NCBI RefSeq assembly: GCF_018598185.1
Contig: NZ_JAHESC010000049.1
Coordinates: forward strand, 1-57,145
Origin: Dawidia soli
Lineage (GTDB): Bacteria; Bacteroidota; Bacteroidia; Cytophagales; Cyclobacteriaceae
Reading direction: 5' to 3'
Length of the DNA stretch: 57,145 nucleotides
The translations under genes and the position numbers were made by a program. The first letter of the stretch is position 1; each line of letters begins with the position of its first letter. Below are positions 26,211-33,659 of the stretch, one piece after another. The notes under the pieces were generated by a model. That model made no database searches. It had not been told where the DNA came from and was given only the letters and a program-made list of their open reading frames with translations.

Positions 26211-26869
26211 GACAAGGCGACCCGGGGTCATCACAATTCATCATCAGCATGGAAGATGACCTGATGGTAAAGTACGGTCTGAAGAGCTTATTGCCGGAGC
26301 CGCTCCGGAACCTCCGTCAGGACGGACCGGGCCATGCGACCATCGCCCGAAGCATCGCCCAGGCGCAGCGGATCATCGAGGGGCAACTATATGAGATCCG
26401 CCTCAACCTGCACCAGTATGCGCACTTTGCCGAACGGCAACGCACGATATTGTTCAACCGGCGGCAGGATATATTTGTTTCAGCCGAAAGTCCCACGTGG
26501 GAGTATAAACTGCTGCAACACGACCTGCTTTGGTCCTACTATATGAACGATATAGCAGCGCTACGCGAAGGAATTCACTGGCAGCGCATGGCAGGAAAAA
26601 ATCCGCTGCACGAATTTCACAAGAGCTCGGATGCGATGTTCCGCCAGTTGATGACAGACCTGGAAGACAAGCTCGACAACGCGCACACCCTCGATGTATC
26701 GGAGCTTCAGCGCAAGCGCCCATCGTCCACGTGGACATACCTGGTCAATGACAATCCCTTTAAAAGTCCGTTCGTGCAGCTGCTGGGCAACATCGGGTAC
26801 CAGGTCGACCTGTTCGCCGGTCCGCTGCTGCTGCTGATGCGGATCTTTGGATGGCGAAAGCGGAGATAA
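26211..26869 (+). pseudogene. Truncated second copy of the SecA paralogue
   Basis: Homologous to the last 220 codons of the SecA paralogue at 12627-14912. Both nucleotide-binding motifs (GEGKT, DEAD), the preprotein-binding region and most of NBD2 are gone; what remains starts inside the helicase motif VI region and runs through the scaffold/wing part to the C-terminus. An open frame from ATG 26249 (MEDDLMVKYGLKSLL) codes for 206 residues ending in FGWRKRR, but cannot be an ATPase. The copy keeps a diverged version of the secA leader, so it may be transcribed. I call it a deletion derivative; a regulatory or dimer-interfering fragment cannot be excluded because the frame stays open and intact. 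Confidence 0.85.
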
Positions 26870-26923
26870 CAGTGGTGGGTATGGCCCGAACTTTTAACCG
26901 ATGCCGAGGTAATAAGCAACCAT

Positions 26924-27085
26924 ATGAAAACACTGAGCATCCTTAGCATCGCACTTCTCGTAGTATTGATGACGAGCTGCGAGATCGTAGGCGATATCTT
27001 CTCGGCGGGGTTTTATATCGGGGGTTTTGTCGTCGTTCTTGTCGTCGGCACGATCCTCGTCCTTGTTCTGCGCGCCCGGAAGTAA
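26924..27085 (+). CDS. Small lipoprotein with one membrane helix (53 aa)
   Basis: ATG 26924 opens a 53-codon frame: signal MKTLSILSIALLVVLMTSC (lipidated Cys19), then EIVGDIFSAGFYIGG, a hydrophobic helix (FVVVLVVGTILVLVLR) and a basic end ARK. This is the pattern of a widespread tiny Bacteroidota lipoprotein whose database entries are often mislabelled phosphatidate cytidylyltransferase; it is far too short to be that enzyme. Lipid anchor plus a membrane helix suggests a role at the envelope, but the function is unknown. It lies between the truncated secA copy and the ECF sigma gene and has no evident operon partner. Confidence 0.8.
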   Translation: MKTLSILSIALLVVLMTSCEIVGDIFSAGFYIGGFVVVLVVGTILVLVLRARK

Positions 27086-27386
27086 CACATCATTTTTTCA
27101 ATGGATGTGCAATAACCGCCCCATTTTACAGACGCCACAAGCATAATACCCCGCATCATCCACTTAGGACACAGGCCCTAGCCGTAGTCCGCCTCCTGAT
27201 GGCTGTCGCGAATGTGCGTTCACAACGGTACCGGTGCTGGCAGAAAAAAACCACGGCCGCACGGCGCGCAACGATCGTTCGACAGGGTGCTGCAAATGTG
27301 AATTAAACATGATCATTACGATAAATTTGTCAATTAAAATCGTTTAATTAGTAAACGTTTGCACAAAGCAATTACGGCCTAAACCC
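27086..27386. other. Intergenic region before the ECF sigma gene
   Basis: No gene seen. The left part is GC-rich and featureless. The last 90 bp are AT-rich, hold copy 2 of the GTGAATTAAACATG motif (27298-27331), and contain TTTG (27326-27329) with TA 19 bp later (27349), a weak candidate promoter for the sigma gene. Confidence 0.5.
27298..27331 (+). repeat. Copy 2 of the 34-bp motif, in the sigma-factor leader
   Basis: Same 14-bp string as 26050-26063 with a similar tail; 56 bp before the ECF sigma start. Confidence 0.5.
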
Positions 27387-28010
27387 ATGAACCTCGTACC
27401 GCTTAAAGAAGACGGCATACCCGCTGAGAGCTTCCTGTTCAAGCATGGGACTACTGTAAGCGAGGGCGAGCAAGTTGTGTGGAATGCCTTGCGCGAAGGG
27501 AACCGTAAAGCGCTGGATTATATCTTTGAAAAGTATGTCAAGCTGCTGTACGCCTACGGCGGCAAGATCACCAAGGACCAGGGCATTGTGGAAGACGCCA
27601 TCCAGGATCTGTTCGTCGAGCTCTGGCAAAAGCACGCCGTGCTGGGCGCCACCGACAACATCAAATTCTACCTGCTGAAATCACTGCGGCGAAGGATCAC
27701 CCGGAGAATTGCGGTCGACCAACGCAAACTCGGCGACCATGCCTTACAAGAAGACTATTTCCGCGAAGTAGAATCTTCGAGGGAATCTACCATCATTCAG
27801 CAGCAGACGACCGTGGCCCAGCAGGAACAGCTGACCCGGGGCATTGCCGAGCTCAGCGACCGCCAGCGCGAAGCCATCTACCTGAAGTTCTACGAAAAAA
27901 TGAGCTACGAGCAGCTGGCCGAAGTGCTCGACATCAGCCTCACCTCTACCTACAAACTTATCGGCAAAGCCGTAGACGCATTGCGCAAGTCTGTACGCAT
28001 CATTTCATAA
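27387..28010 (+). CDS. ECF (FecI-like) RNA polymerase sigma factor
   Basis: A 207-residue sigma-70 family protein of the Bacteroidota FecI/RpoE type. Region 2 is seen at about 35-100 (LDYIFEKYVKLLYAYG, then VEDAIQDLFVELWQ), region 4 at about 150-205 (ELSDRQREAIYLKFYEKMSY, then EQLAEVLDISLTSTYKLIG). An N-terminal extension of about 30 residues precedes region 2. It should direct transcription of a SusC-type receptor operon when released by a FecR anti-sigma. The only FecR gene in the window heads the convergent operon whose far end faces this gene 86 bp away, so the pair is split by about 10 kb, an unusual arrangement. Partnership is inferred. Confidence 0.93.
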   Translation: MNLVPLKEDGIPAESFLFKHGTTVSEGEQVVWNALREGNRKALDYIFEKYVKLLYAYGGKITKDQGIVEDAIQDLFVELWQKHAVLGATDNIKFYLLKSLRRRITRRIAVDQRKLGDHALQEDYFREVESSRESTIIQQQTTVAQQEQLTRGIAELSDRQREAIYLKFYEKMSYEQLAEVLDISLTSTYKLIGKAVDALRKSVRIIS

Positions 28011-28023
28011 AAGCGTTGCGGCC

Positions 28024-28065
28024 ATCCACCAAACACCAACCATCGCTGATCAGCGTTTGGTGGAT
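28024..28065. terminator. Hairpin between convergent sigma gene and PUL B
   Basis: ATCCACCAAAC (28024-28034) pairs with GTTTGGTGGAT (28055-28065), 11 bp, with the palindrome CGCTGATCAGCG in the loop. It stands between two stop codons that face each other, but lacks a T-run on either side, so termination is likely but not certain. Confidence 0.5.
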
Positions 28066-28095
28066 CAGACCGCTAGGGTAGCTCTCGACAACGTG

Positions 28096-31065
28096 TTATT
28101 GTTTGATAAATCTGAACGCGTGATATGCCCCGCGCCAGAAGAACCGGATGCTATAGACGCCGGCGGGAAGCCGTTCGGTGTCGATCGATCGCGCATACGA
28201 TGTCATGACCTTTTGCCCCACGGCGTTGTGAACCTGTATCGCCACCGGGCGGTCGATGCCGGCTATATGCAGCGCGCCGCGGGTGGGATTGGGATATACC
28301 CGGAGCGAAGACTTCTCTTCACCGCCCACGCCCGTGATCACCTCTTCTTCCAGGGGAAAAAGCTGTGACCGCGGCACGATCTGCCGGATCTGCGAGGGAC
28401 TCGACCACTCGAAGTGACAATCCGCTCCGCCGCCATTTTCGAAATATTCGATCCGGATGTTATATTGCTCTCCCGCCACCAGGTCTATTTCGCCCGAGTA
28501 GGTAACGCCCCAATCGTCGAGCCACTGGTCGATCACCGGCTGATCGTTGATCCACAACCGGCGGCCGTTGTCGCTCGTGATGTAGAACGTATACCGCTCG
28601 GTGTACTGCGGCTGAATATACCCGCTCCAGCGAATGGAATACAGATCGTTGGAAACACCCGGCATGGGTGAGCCTTCACCCCAATAGAAGCTCACGATCG
28701 GATCAACCCGGGTGCCGACCGGCGTATTAAAATTCACGCCGTTGAAATATTCTCCGGTCAGTCCGGTACCGTTTCCCGCCACAACCGGGTTCAACCACGA
28801 GTAAAGTTGTGACGTCGGTACGATCTCCCGGGGTTGTAAGGCACTCGACCATTCGAGCTTGCAGTTGGCGCCGCCGTTCTCCTCAAAATATTCGATCTCG
28901 ACACTATACTTCTCGCCGGCCTCCAGCGCGATCTCACCGGTATAGGTAATATCCCAGTCGTTGAGCCATTTGTCGATCACCAGCTGATCGTTGATCCACA
29001 GCCGGCGGCCGTTGTCGCTCGTGATATAAAATGTATAGTTACCGCTTACGCGGGGTTGGATATAGCCCGTCCAGCGAATGGAGTTCTGATCTTTATTCAC
29101 ACCCGGCATCGGCGATGCATCCCCCCAGTTGAAGTTGATGATCGGATCGATGCGCGTTCCGACCGGAGTTTCGAAATTCGTGCCGTTAAAATAATTCCCG
29201 ACGAGGCCGTCGCCTTGCCCGGCGATGCCCCGCAGCTTTACCGACGAGATCCGGTTGTCCCAACCGGCGGGAACAAGACAATTTGTATCGGACTGTACGA
29301 CGATCGCGCTGCCCGTAAAATTATCGCCGTCAAACAGCTCGGCTTCATACAGAGGGGAGAGCTGCAGCGCCGACACTGTATTGTCGGCAATCCCCCTCTC
29401 CTGCAGTTGCGCCGCGGTATAGTTCCCCACCGGCAACGCCGCTTCACTGCCTGCATAGGCGCAGTCGGTATACACCGTTGCCACCGCATCGCCCTGCGGA
29501 TCTACCGTGAGCCCTTGTGATTCGCGCAGGAGCTGGAAGAGATGATCGGGCCGCACGACGATGTAATTGGAATTGAGGGAATTCATGACATTCTTAAAAT
29601 TCGACGGCTTCACATCCGTCCACGGTTGTGCCTGGATGATCACAAACCGGGGTTCCGCGCCGTTCCAGCCGATGGACGCCGACACGATGTGATCTTTCAT
29701 GGCTTGCTCGCCGGTACAGTAGTTACACGAGAGCGGTTTGCCGGGCAGGCTGTCGCGATAGATGCTCAGCGGACCGCCGGTGTTTTGCGCGGTCACGCCC
29801 AGCAGCGACGGTGCAAACCGGGCATAGGTCTCTCCTACCGACGGGTCGATGCCTCCATTGATGCCATTCCAAACGGTGATGACACGAAAACCAGCTTGCT
29901 GATTATACTCTTCGGTCTTCGCCACAAACTGGTTCAGCAGGTTTTGATCAGACCAGTCGTTGGGATAGGTATACCCGAACCCGGAAGGGCCTGAAATAAG
30001 GTTATCATTCGGCGTAGACGATTGATAGTAGAAATTCAATGCGCCGGGCATGGCATCCACCATGGCGGGCGACAACGTCCACCCGATGGGAACGGCGCCG
30101 CGATCCGGGTTATTCCACAGCTTCCGCATCAAATGTTCCACATACTGCAGGTTGTCGCCATCGCTGAGAATGAACGCCACATAAATTTTATTCTGAAGCC
30201 GGGGTTTCGGCGGGATGGGTTTTACCTGGATGGTGCGGGGCATGCCACTGTGCACCGTCAGGTTGGTGGAGAAATCGCTCGCTACCGTTGAAATGCCGTA
30301 GAGCGATGCCCGCGCTACGCCCGGACCCTCTTCGGGCCACCAGCCCATATAGCACGCGCCCGGGTCCATGGAAGAAAGAAAGCTGTTGAGCAGCACGCTC
30401 TCTTCAGCCACATCGGGGTTGAGCCATATCACTGCCGCCCCCAGCGCCGCTGCATACTCGCGCAGCGAACCTTGGTGTACTTCCGGATTTAATCCGATCA
30501 ACACCCGGTGGTCGAGCGAGGGCCAGTAGTCGTCGAGCAGGGTTTGATATACATCTACCTTGCTTGTAAACAGACCGCGCAGGTCCTGCAGCACCGGCAG
30601 GTTGTACGGCGCCGAAGTCAACCGGTCCAGCAACGACGGCGAGGCGATGAGCGCTTTCTGATCCCGGGCCAGCATGGTGGCCAGGTTTACCGTATGGATC
30701 TGCGCCGGATCATATACGATCAGACCGGAGATCTCCGTGCGATACTTCGTGATCAGCTCCCACGGGTCCGCATATTCCACCCAATTCAATCCCAACGATT
30801 GCAACCACGTATGCGGCCCCTCGGCAAAGGCATCGCCGTCATAGGCAAAGATCCTCGGCTGCGTGAGGTTTACGATGCCTTTTAAGGAAGTGAAGAGGTA
30901 ACGCTCCTCCGCGGGGTTGGTTTGCAGAAAGATCAGATCCTGCGTCGGCGCCGTGGCGGGAAAAGACGGTAACAACTGCCCGGCCGGCCACGTGAGCTGT
31001 GCCTGGACGCGACCGCCCAGGCACAGAGACAAAAGTAAACACAATACTAACGTTGGCTTCATCAT
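28096..31065 (-). CDS. GxGYxYP glycosidase-like protein with crystallin-like, two PA14 and T9SS domains
   Basis: A 989-residue secreted protein, last gene of PUL B. After a signal peptide (ends VQAQ) come the GxGYxYP N- and C-domains (about 40-500); the naming motif is GFGYTYP, preceded by AFILSDGDNLQY. This family is thought to be a PUL-linked hydrolase without proven chemistry. Next is a beta/gamma-crystallin-like domain (about 520-625: VYTDCAYAGSEAALPVGNY, AELFDGDNFTG), then two PA14 carbohydrate-binding domains (about 630-760 and 770-900) that closely repeat each other (YTFYITSDNGRRLWIND in both). The end is a type IX secretion type A sorting domain (VYPNPTRGALHI ... GVYSIRF). It should be exported through T9SS to the surface or medium. 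Confidence 0.9.
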   Translation of the reverse strand: MMKPTLVLCLLLSLCLGGRVQAQLTWPAGQLLPSFPATAPTQDLIFLQTNPAEERYLFTSLKGIVNLTQPRIFAYDGDAFAEGPHTWLQSLGLNWVEYADPWELITKYRTEISGLIVYDPAQIHTVNLATMLARDQKALIASPSLLDRLTSAPYNLPVLQDLRGLFTSKVDVYQTLLDDYWPSLDHRVLIGLNPEVHQGSLREYAAALGAAVIWLNPDVAEESVLLNSFLSSMDPGACYMGWWPEEGPGVARASLYGISTVASDFSTNLTVHSGMPRTIQVKPIPPKPRLQNKIYVAFILSDGDNLQYVEHLMRKLWNNPDRGAVPIGWTLSPAMVDAMPGALNFYYQSSTPNDNLISGPSGFGYTYPNDWSDQNLLNQFVAKTEEYNQQAGFRVITVWNGINGGIDPSVGETYARFAPSLLGVTAQNTGGPLSIYRDSLPGKPLSCNYCTGEQAMKDHIVSASIGWNGAEPRFVIIQAQPWTDVKPSNFKNVMNSLNSNYIVVRPDHLFQLLRESQGLTVDPQGDAVATVYTDCAYAGSEAALPVGNYTAAQLQERGIADNTVSALQLSPLYEAELFDGDNFTGSAIVVQSDTNCLVPAGWDNRISSVKLRGIAGQGDGLVGNYFNGTNFETPVGTRIDPIINFNWGDASPMPGVNKDQNSIRWTGYIQPRVSGNYTFYITSDNGRRLWINDQLVIDKWLNDWDITYTGEIALEAGEKYSVEIEYFEENGGANCKLEWSSALQPREIVPTSQLYSWLNPVVAGNGTGLTGEYFNGVNFNTPVGTRVDPIVSFYWGEGSPMPGVSNDLYSIRWSGYIQPQYTERYTFYITSDNGRRLWINDQPVIDQWLDDWGVTYSGEIDLVAGEQYNIRIEYFENGGGADCHFEWSSPSQIRQIVPRSQLFPLEEEVITGVGGEEKSSLRVYPNPTRGALHIAGIDRPVAIQVHNAVGQKVMTSYARSIDTERLPAGVYSIRFFWRGAYHAFRFIKQ

Positions 31066-31067
31066 AA

Positions 31068-31769
31068 TTAAAAATCTATTTTTTGGATCGGTGAATAGAT
31101 CAAATAATCCACGCCGGCCAGCTTAACGCCCACGCGCGCGTATACGTACGGCTGGGCCGGCGTCATCTCCGGAATTTGTGTCGTTAACGAGATCGCATTG
31201 GGATCGGCTATATCGCCGCCGTTGAGCGACGCTTCGCCGATCTTGGTATCGGCGCTTACCAGATTAACCTTGTTGATATACAGCGTAACCCGTTCAACAT
31301 CCTTTTGATTGGCGTCGGTAATGATCTTTTCGATCCCAAACGTAGCATCGACCGTCTTGCCCGAATTGGTGATGGAGGCATTCCTGATCAGGTAATACGG
31401 CGTCACGTCGATATCCATTTTTTTATTACCACGCACCTCCACCAGGATCGTATCGGAGTTGGTCTGCTCATTGTGCGGGGCCATGAACGGAACGGAGTTC
31501 CGGCGAATGAACAGTTTGTAATTACCATTAAAAAGCACCGCCGAGAATCGGCCGTTCTGATCGACGTGGATATCGATCTTACTCTTCTTCGCCCAGCCGG
31601 GTTCCCACAATTCCATATACACGTTGCGGGGGTCCAGGTTCAGGGGGGTGCCCTGGTACACCAGGTTCCCCTCAAGTTTCGACTCCGGGGCGTCGTAGTT
31701 ATCGTACGAGCACGCGCCGAGCATCCCCACTGTTGTTGCCAGTAAAATATATCTTCTTATCGTTTTCAT
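31068..31769 (-). CDS. DUF3823 lipoprotein (PUL B)
   Basis: A 233-residue lipoprotein with signal ending in MLGAC (Cys20). It has the DUF3823 pattern: a first Ig-like domain (LEGNLVYQGTPLNL, ELWEPGW, GRFSAVLFNGNYKLFI) and a second beta domain to the end (VYARVGVKLAGVDYLIYSPIQKIDF). The family is found almost only right after susD in PULs, where it is thought to be a surface glycan-binding or spacer protein. It sits 5 bp after the SusD stop and 2 bp before the start of the GxGYxYP gene, so the three are certainly one operon. Confidence 0.92.
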   Translation of the reverse strand: MKTIRRYILLATTVGMLGACSYDNYDAPESKLEGNLVYQGTPLNLDPRNVYMELWEPGWAKKSKIDIHVDQNGRFSAVLFNGNYKLFIRRNSVPFMAPHNEQTNSDTILVEVRGNKKMDIDVTPYYLIRNASITNSGKTVDATFGIEKIITDANQKDVERVTLYINKVNLVSADTKIGEASLNGGDIADPNAISLTTQIPEMTPAQPYVYARVGVKLAGVDYLIYSPIQKIDF

Positions 31770-31774
31770 CGTGA

Positions 31775-33646
31775 CTACGGGTTTTGAACAAGTTTAGGAT
31801 TACGACTTAAAATGTCACTGTTGATCTCGGAGTAATAGTTCCGCAACCGGAACCTGTCCACACCGGTAGCCTTGCCCGGCACTACCACTTTAAAGATCCA
31901 CTTGCCGTCGTTGGCATTGCCCGGGTCATATACTTTATACGGCCACAAGCCATACGGCTTCGTGCTGGATGCATCGGCCTTGCCCGGGGTGGTCGTCAGC
32001 CCTACGTTCTGACCATCCCAAACTCTATGCGCCAGGCGCCAGCGTTTCATATCCCACAGCTGATGACCTTCAAAGGCCAGCTCTACTTTGCGTTCGTGTA
32101 CGATCCGGTCGAACGTTATATCGCCCGGCGTTAAGTCGATCGTAAATCCGGCGCGGCGTCTGACTTCGTTCATATACCCGGCGGCCACGTCGGGCTGCCC
32201 CAGCTCGAACGCTGCTTCGGCGGCGTTCAGCAACACTTCCGCATAGCGATAACGGACCCACCACACGGCGCTGCCGATGCCGCGTTGACCCGACCCGATG
32301 GCCGGATCCAGGAACTTGCGGATATAGTACCCGGTTTGCGCGCTCTTCTCCACCTGGTCGATCGGTCCGTTCTTACCGACAACCTGTTCCGGAGCGCTTC
32401 GCCCGGGCAACGTAGCCTGGCCTCCCAGCGCGCCGGAGGTGATGATGGAGTTATCTTCCAGGATATAGCCGGCCCAGATGTCCACCACCCGTCCCTTAAA
32501 CTGTGTGCCCGGAAGCATGACCGTACCCCACAGGCGGGCATCGCGGTCTTCATAGAGATCGGTTATATTGTCGTAGTAGACGTAATTGCCCGGCGTGCCG
32601 ATCTCCAGCGGCGCGAAAGTGTTGTCCAGCTTTTCAAAAGATTGTACGAGGTTAAGCGTGGGGTTTAACCAACCGGAGTCGCCCGGCTCTTCCGTCTGGT
32701 CGATCGGTTGATTGTTGGTGGTAAAGCCATGCGCCTTATCTTTCAATTTAAAATCCTCGACAAAGATCACCTCCGGGTTGTTCGACTTGTCCAGAAAAAG
32801 GTCCGCAAAATTCTGACGCAGATCGCTGTTCTTTTGGTAGAGCGAATACCAGCCCTTGCCGATCAGCTCCTGCGCGGCGGCCAGTGCCGTTTCATAATAC
32901 CCCTGTGCCATGCCGGCCGGAATGCCCACTTCGCCGCCCGCCGTTATGACGGAAGGCGTCGTGGCGTTGTAGCGCGCGATAGACGCGGCATATAACGCGG
33001 CCCGGGCTTTCATGGCCAATACAAGACCCTTGGTGGCGCGGGAGTATATCCGGCCACCACCCACATTCGGATCTACCAGCTTATCCTGCACATCGGTCAG
33101 CTCGCGGATGACAAAGTCATATACATCGGATTCTTTCGCCCGGGGAAATTGCAGGTAGGTCGGGTCGCCGGAATAATCATAGGTAAGCGGCTCGAGGATC
33201 AACGGCACGCCGCCCATGCGCTTGACCTCTTCAAAATATACCGCCGCACGCAGCACACGCGCCTCTGCCAAAAACGCCTGCCGGTCTTCTTCCAGCAGCG
33301 TGGTGGCTTCGCCGCAGCGTTTGATAAAACTGTTGAGCGCGCGGATATAGCTGTAATCCCAATACCCCCAATCGCCAAAACCCCAGTCGTTATTTTGATG
33401 CCGGCCGTAATCGCGGCTGGCAAAGGCTTCGTCAAAATTGGCAAACTCGCGCCACTCCTCGACCGTTTGATAGTCGGGGAAACGATTGTAGAGATCGCCG
33501 AGTGCCAGGATCACCAGGTCGCGGTTCTTCCACACCTGCTCGTCGTTCAACAGATCGTTGGGCTGCTTGCTCAGAAAAGCCTCATCGTCACACGACACAC
33601 TCACCATCAATGACAGGATGAACGTTATTATCAATATCTTTTTCAT
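31775..33646 (-). CDS. SusD/RagB-family nutrient-binding lipoprotein (PUL B)
   Basis: Surface glycan-binding lipoprotein, partner of the SusC encoded upstream. ATG 33646 (623 aa) is chosen because it opens a lipoprotein signal (MKKILIITFILSLMVSVSC, Cys19); an in-frame start at 33682 would overlap the susC stop and hide the signal. Classical SusD features: FLSKQPNDLLNDEQVW after the signal, TPR helices with RVLRAAVYFEEVKRMGGVPLI, and a C-terminal SusD_RagB part (AEVLLNAAEAAFELGQ, EVRRRAGF, RKVELAFEGHQLWDMKRWRL). The gap to susC is 13 bp. It belongs to the RagB branch, unlike the LNTNP-type SusD of PUL A. Confidence 0.96.
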   Translation of the reverse strand: MKKILIITFILSLMVSVSCDDEAFLSKQPNDLLNDEQVWKNRDLVILALGDLYNRFPDYQTVEEWREFANFDEAFASRDYGRHQNNDWGFGDWGYWDYSYIRALNSFIKRCGEATTLLEEDRQAFLAEARVLRAAVYFEEVKRMGGVPLILEPLTYDYSGDPTYLQFPRAKESDVYDFVIRELTDVQDKLVDPNVGGGRIYSRATKGLVLAMKARAALYAASIARYNATTPSVITAGGEVGIPAGMAQGYYETALAAAQELIGKGWYSLYQKNSDLRQNFADLFLDKSNNPEVIFVEDFKLKDKAHGFTTNNQPIDQTEEPGDSGWLNPTLNLVQSFEKLDNTFAPLEIGTPGNYVYYDNITDLYEDRDARLWGTVMLPGTQFKGRVVDIWAGYILEDNSIITSGALGGQATLPGRSAPEQVVGKNGPIDQVEKSAQTGYYIRKFLDPAIGSGQRGIGSAVWWVRYRYAEVLLNAAEAAFELGQPDVAAGYMNEVRRRAGFTIDLTPGDITFDRIVHERKVELAFEGHQLWDMKRWRLAHRVWDGQNVGLTTTPGKADASSTKPYGLWPYKVYDPGNANDGKWIFKVVVPGKATGVDRFRLRNYYSEINSDILSRNPKLVQNP

Positions 33647-33659
33647 ACGTCCGATGCAA

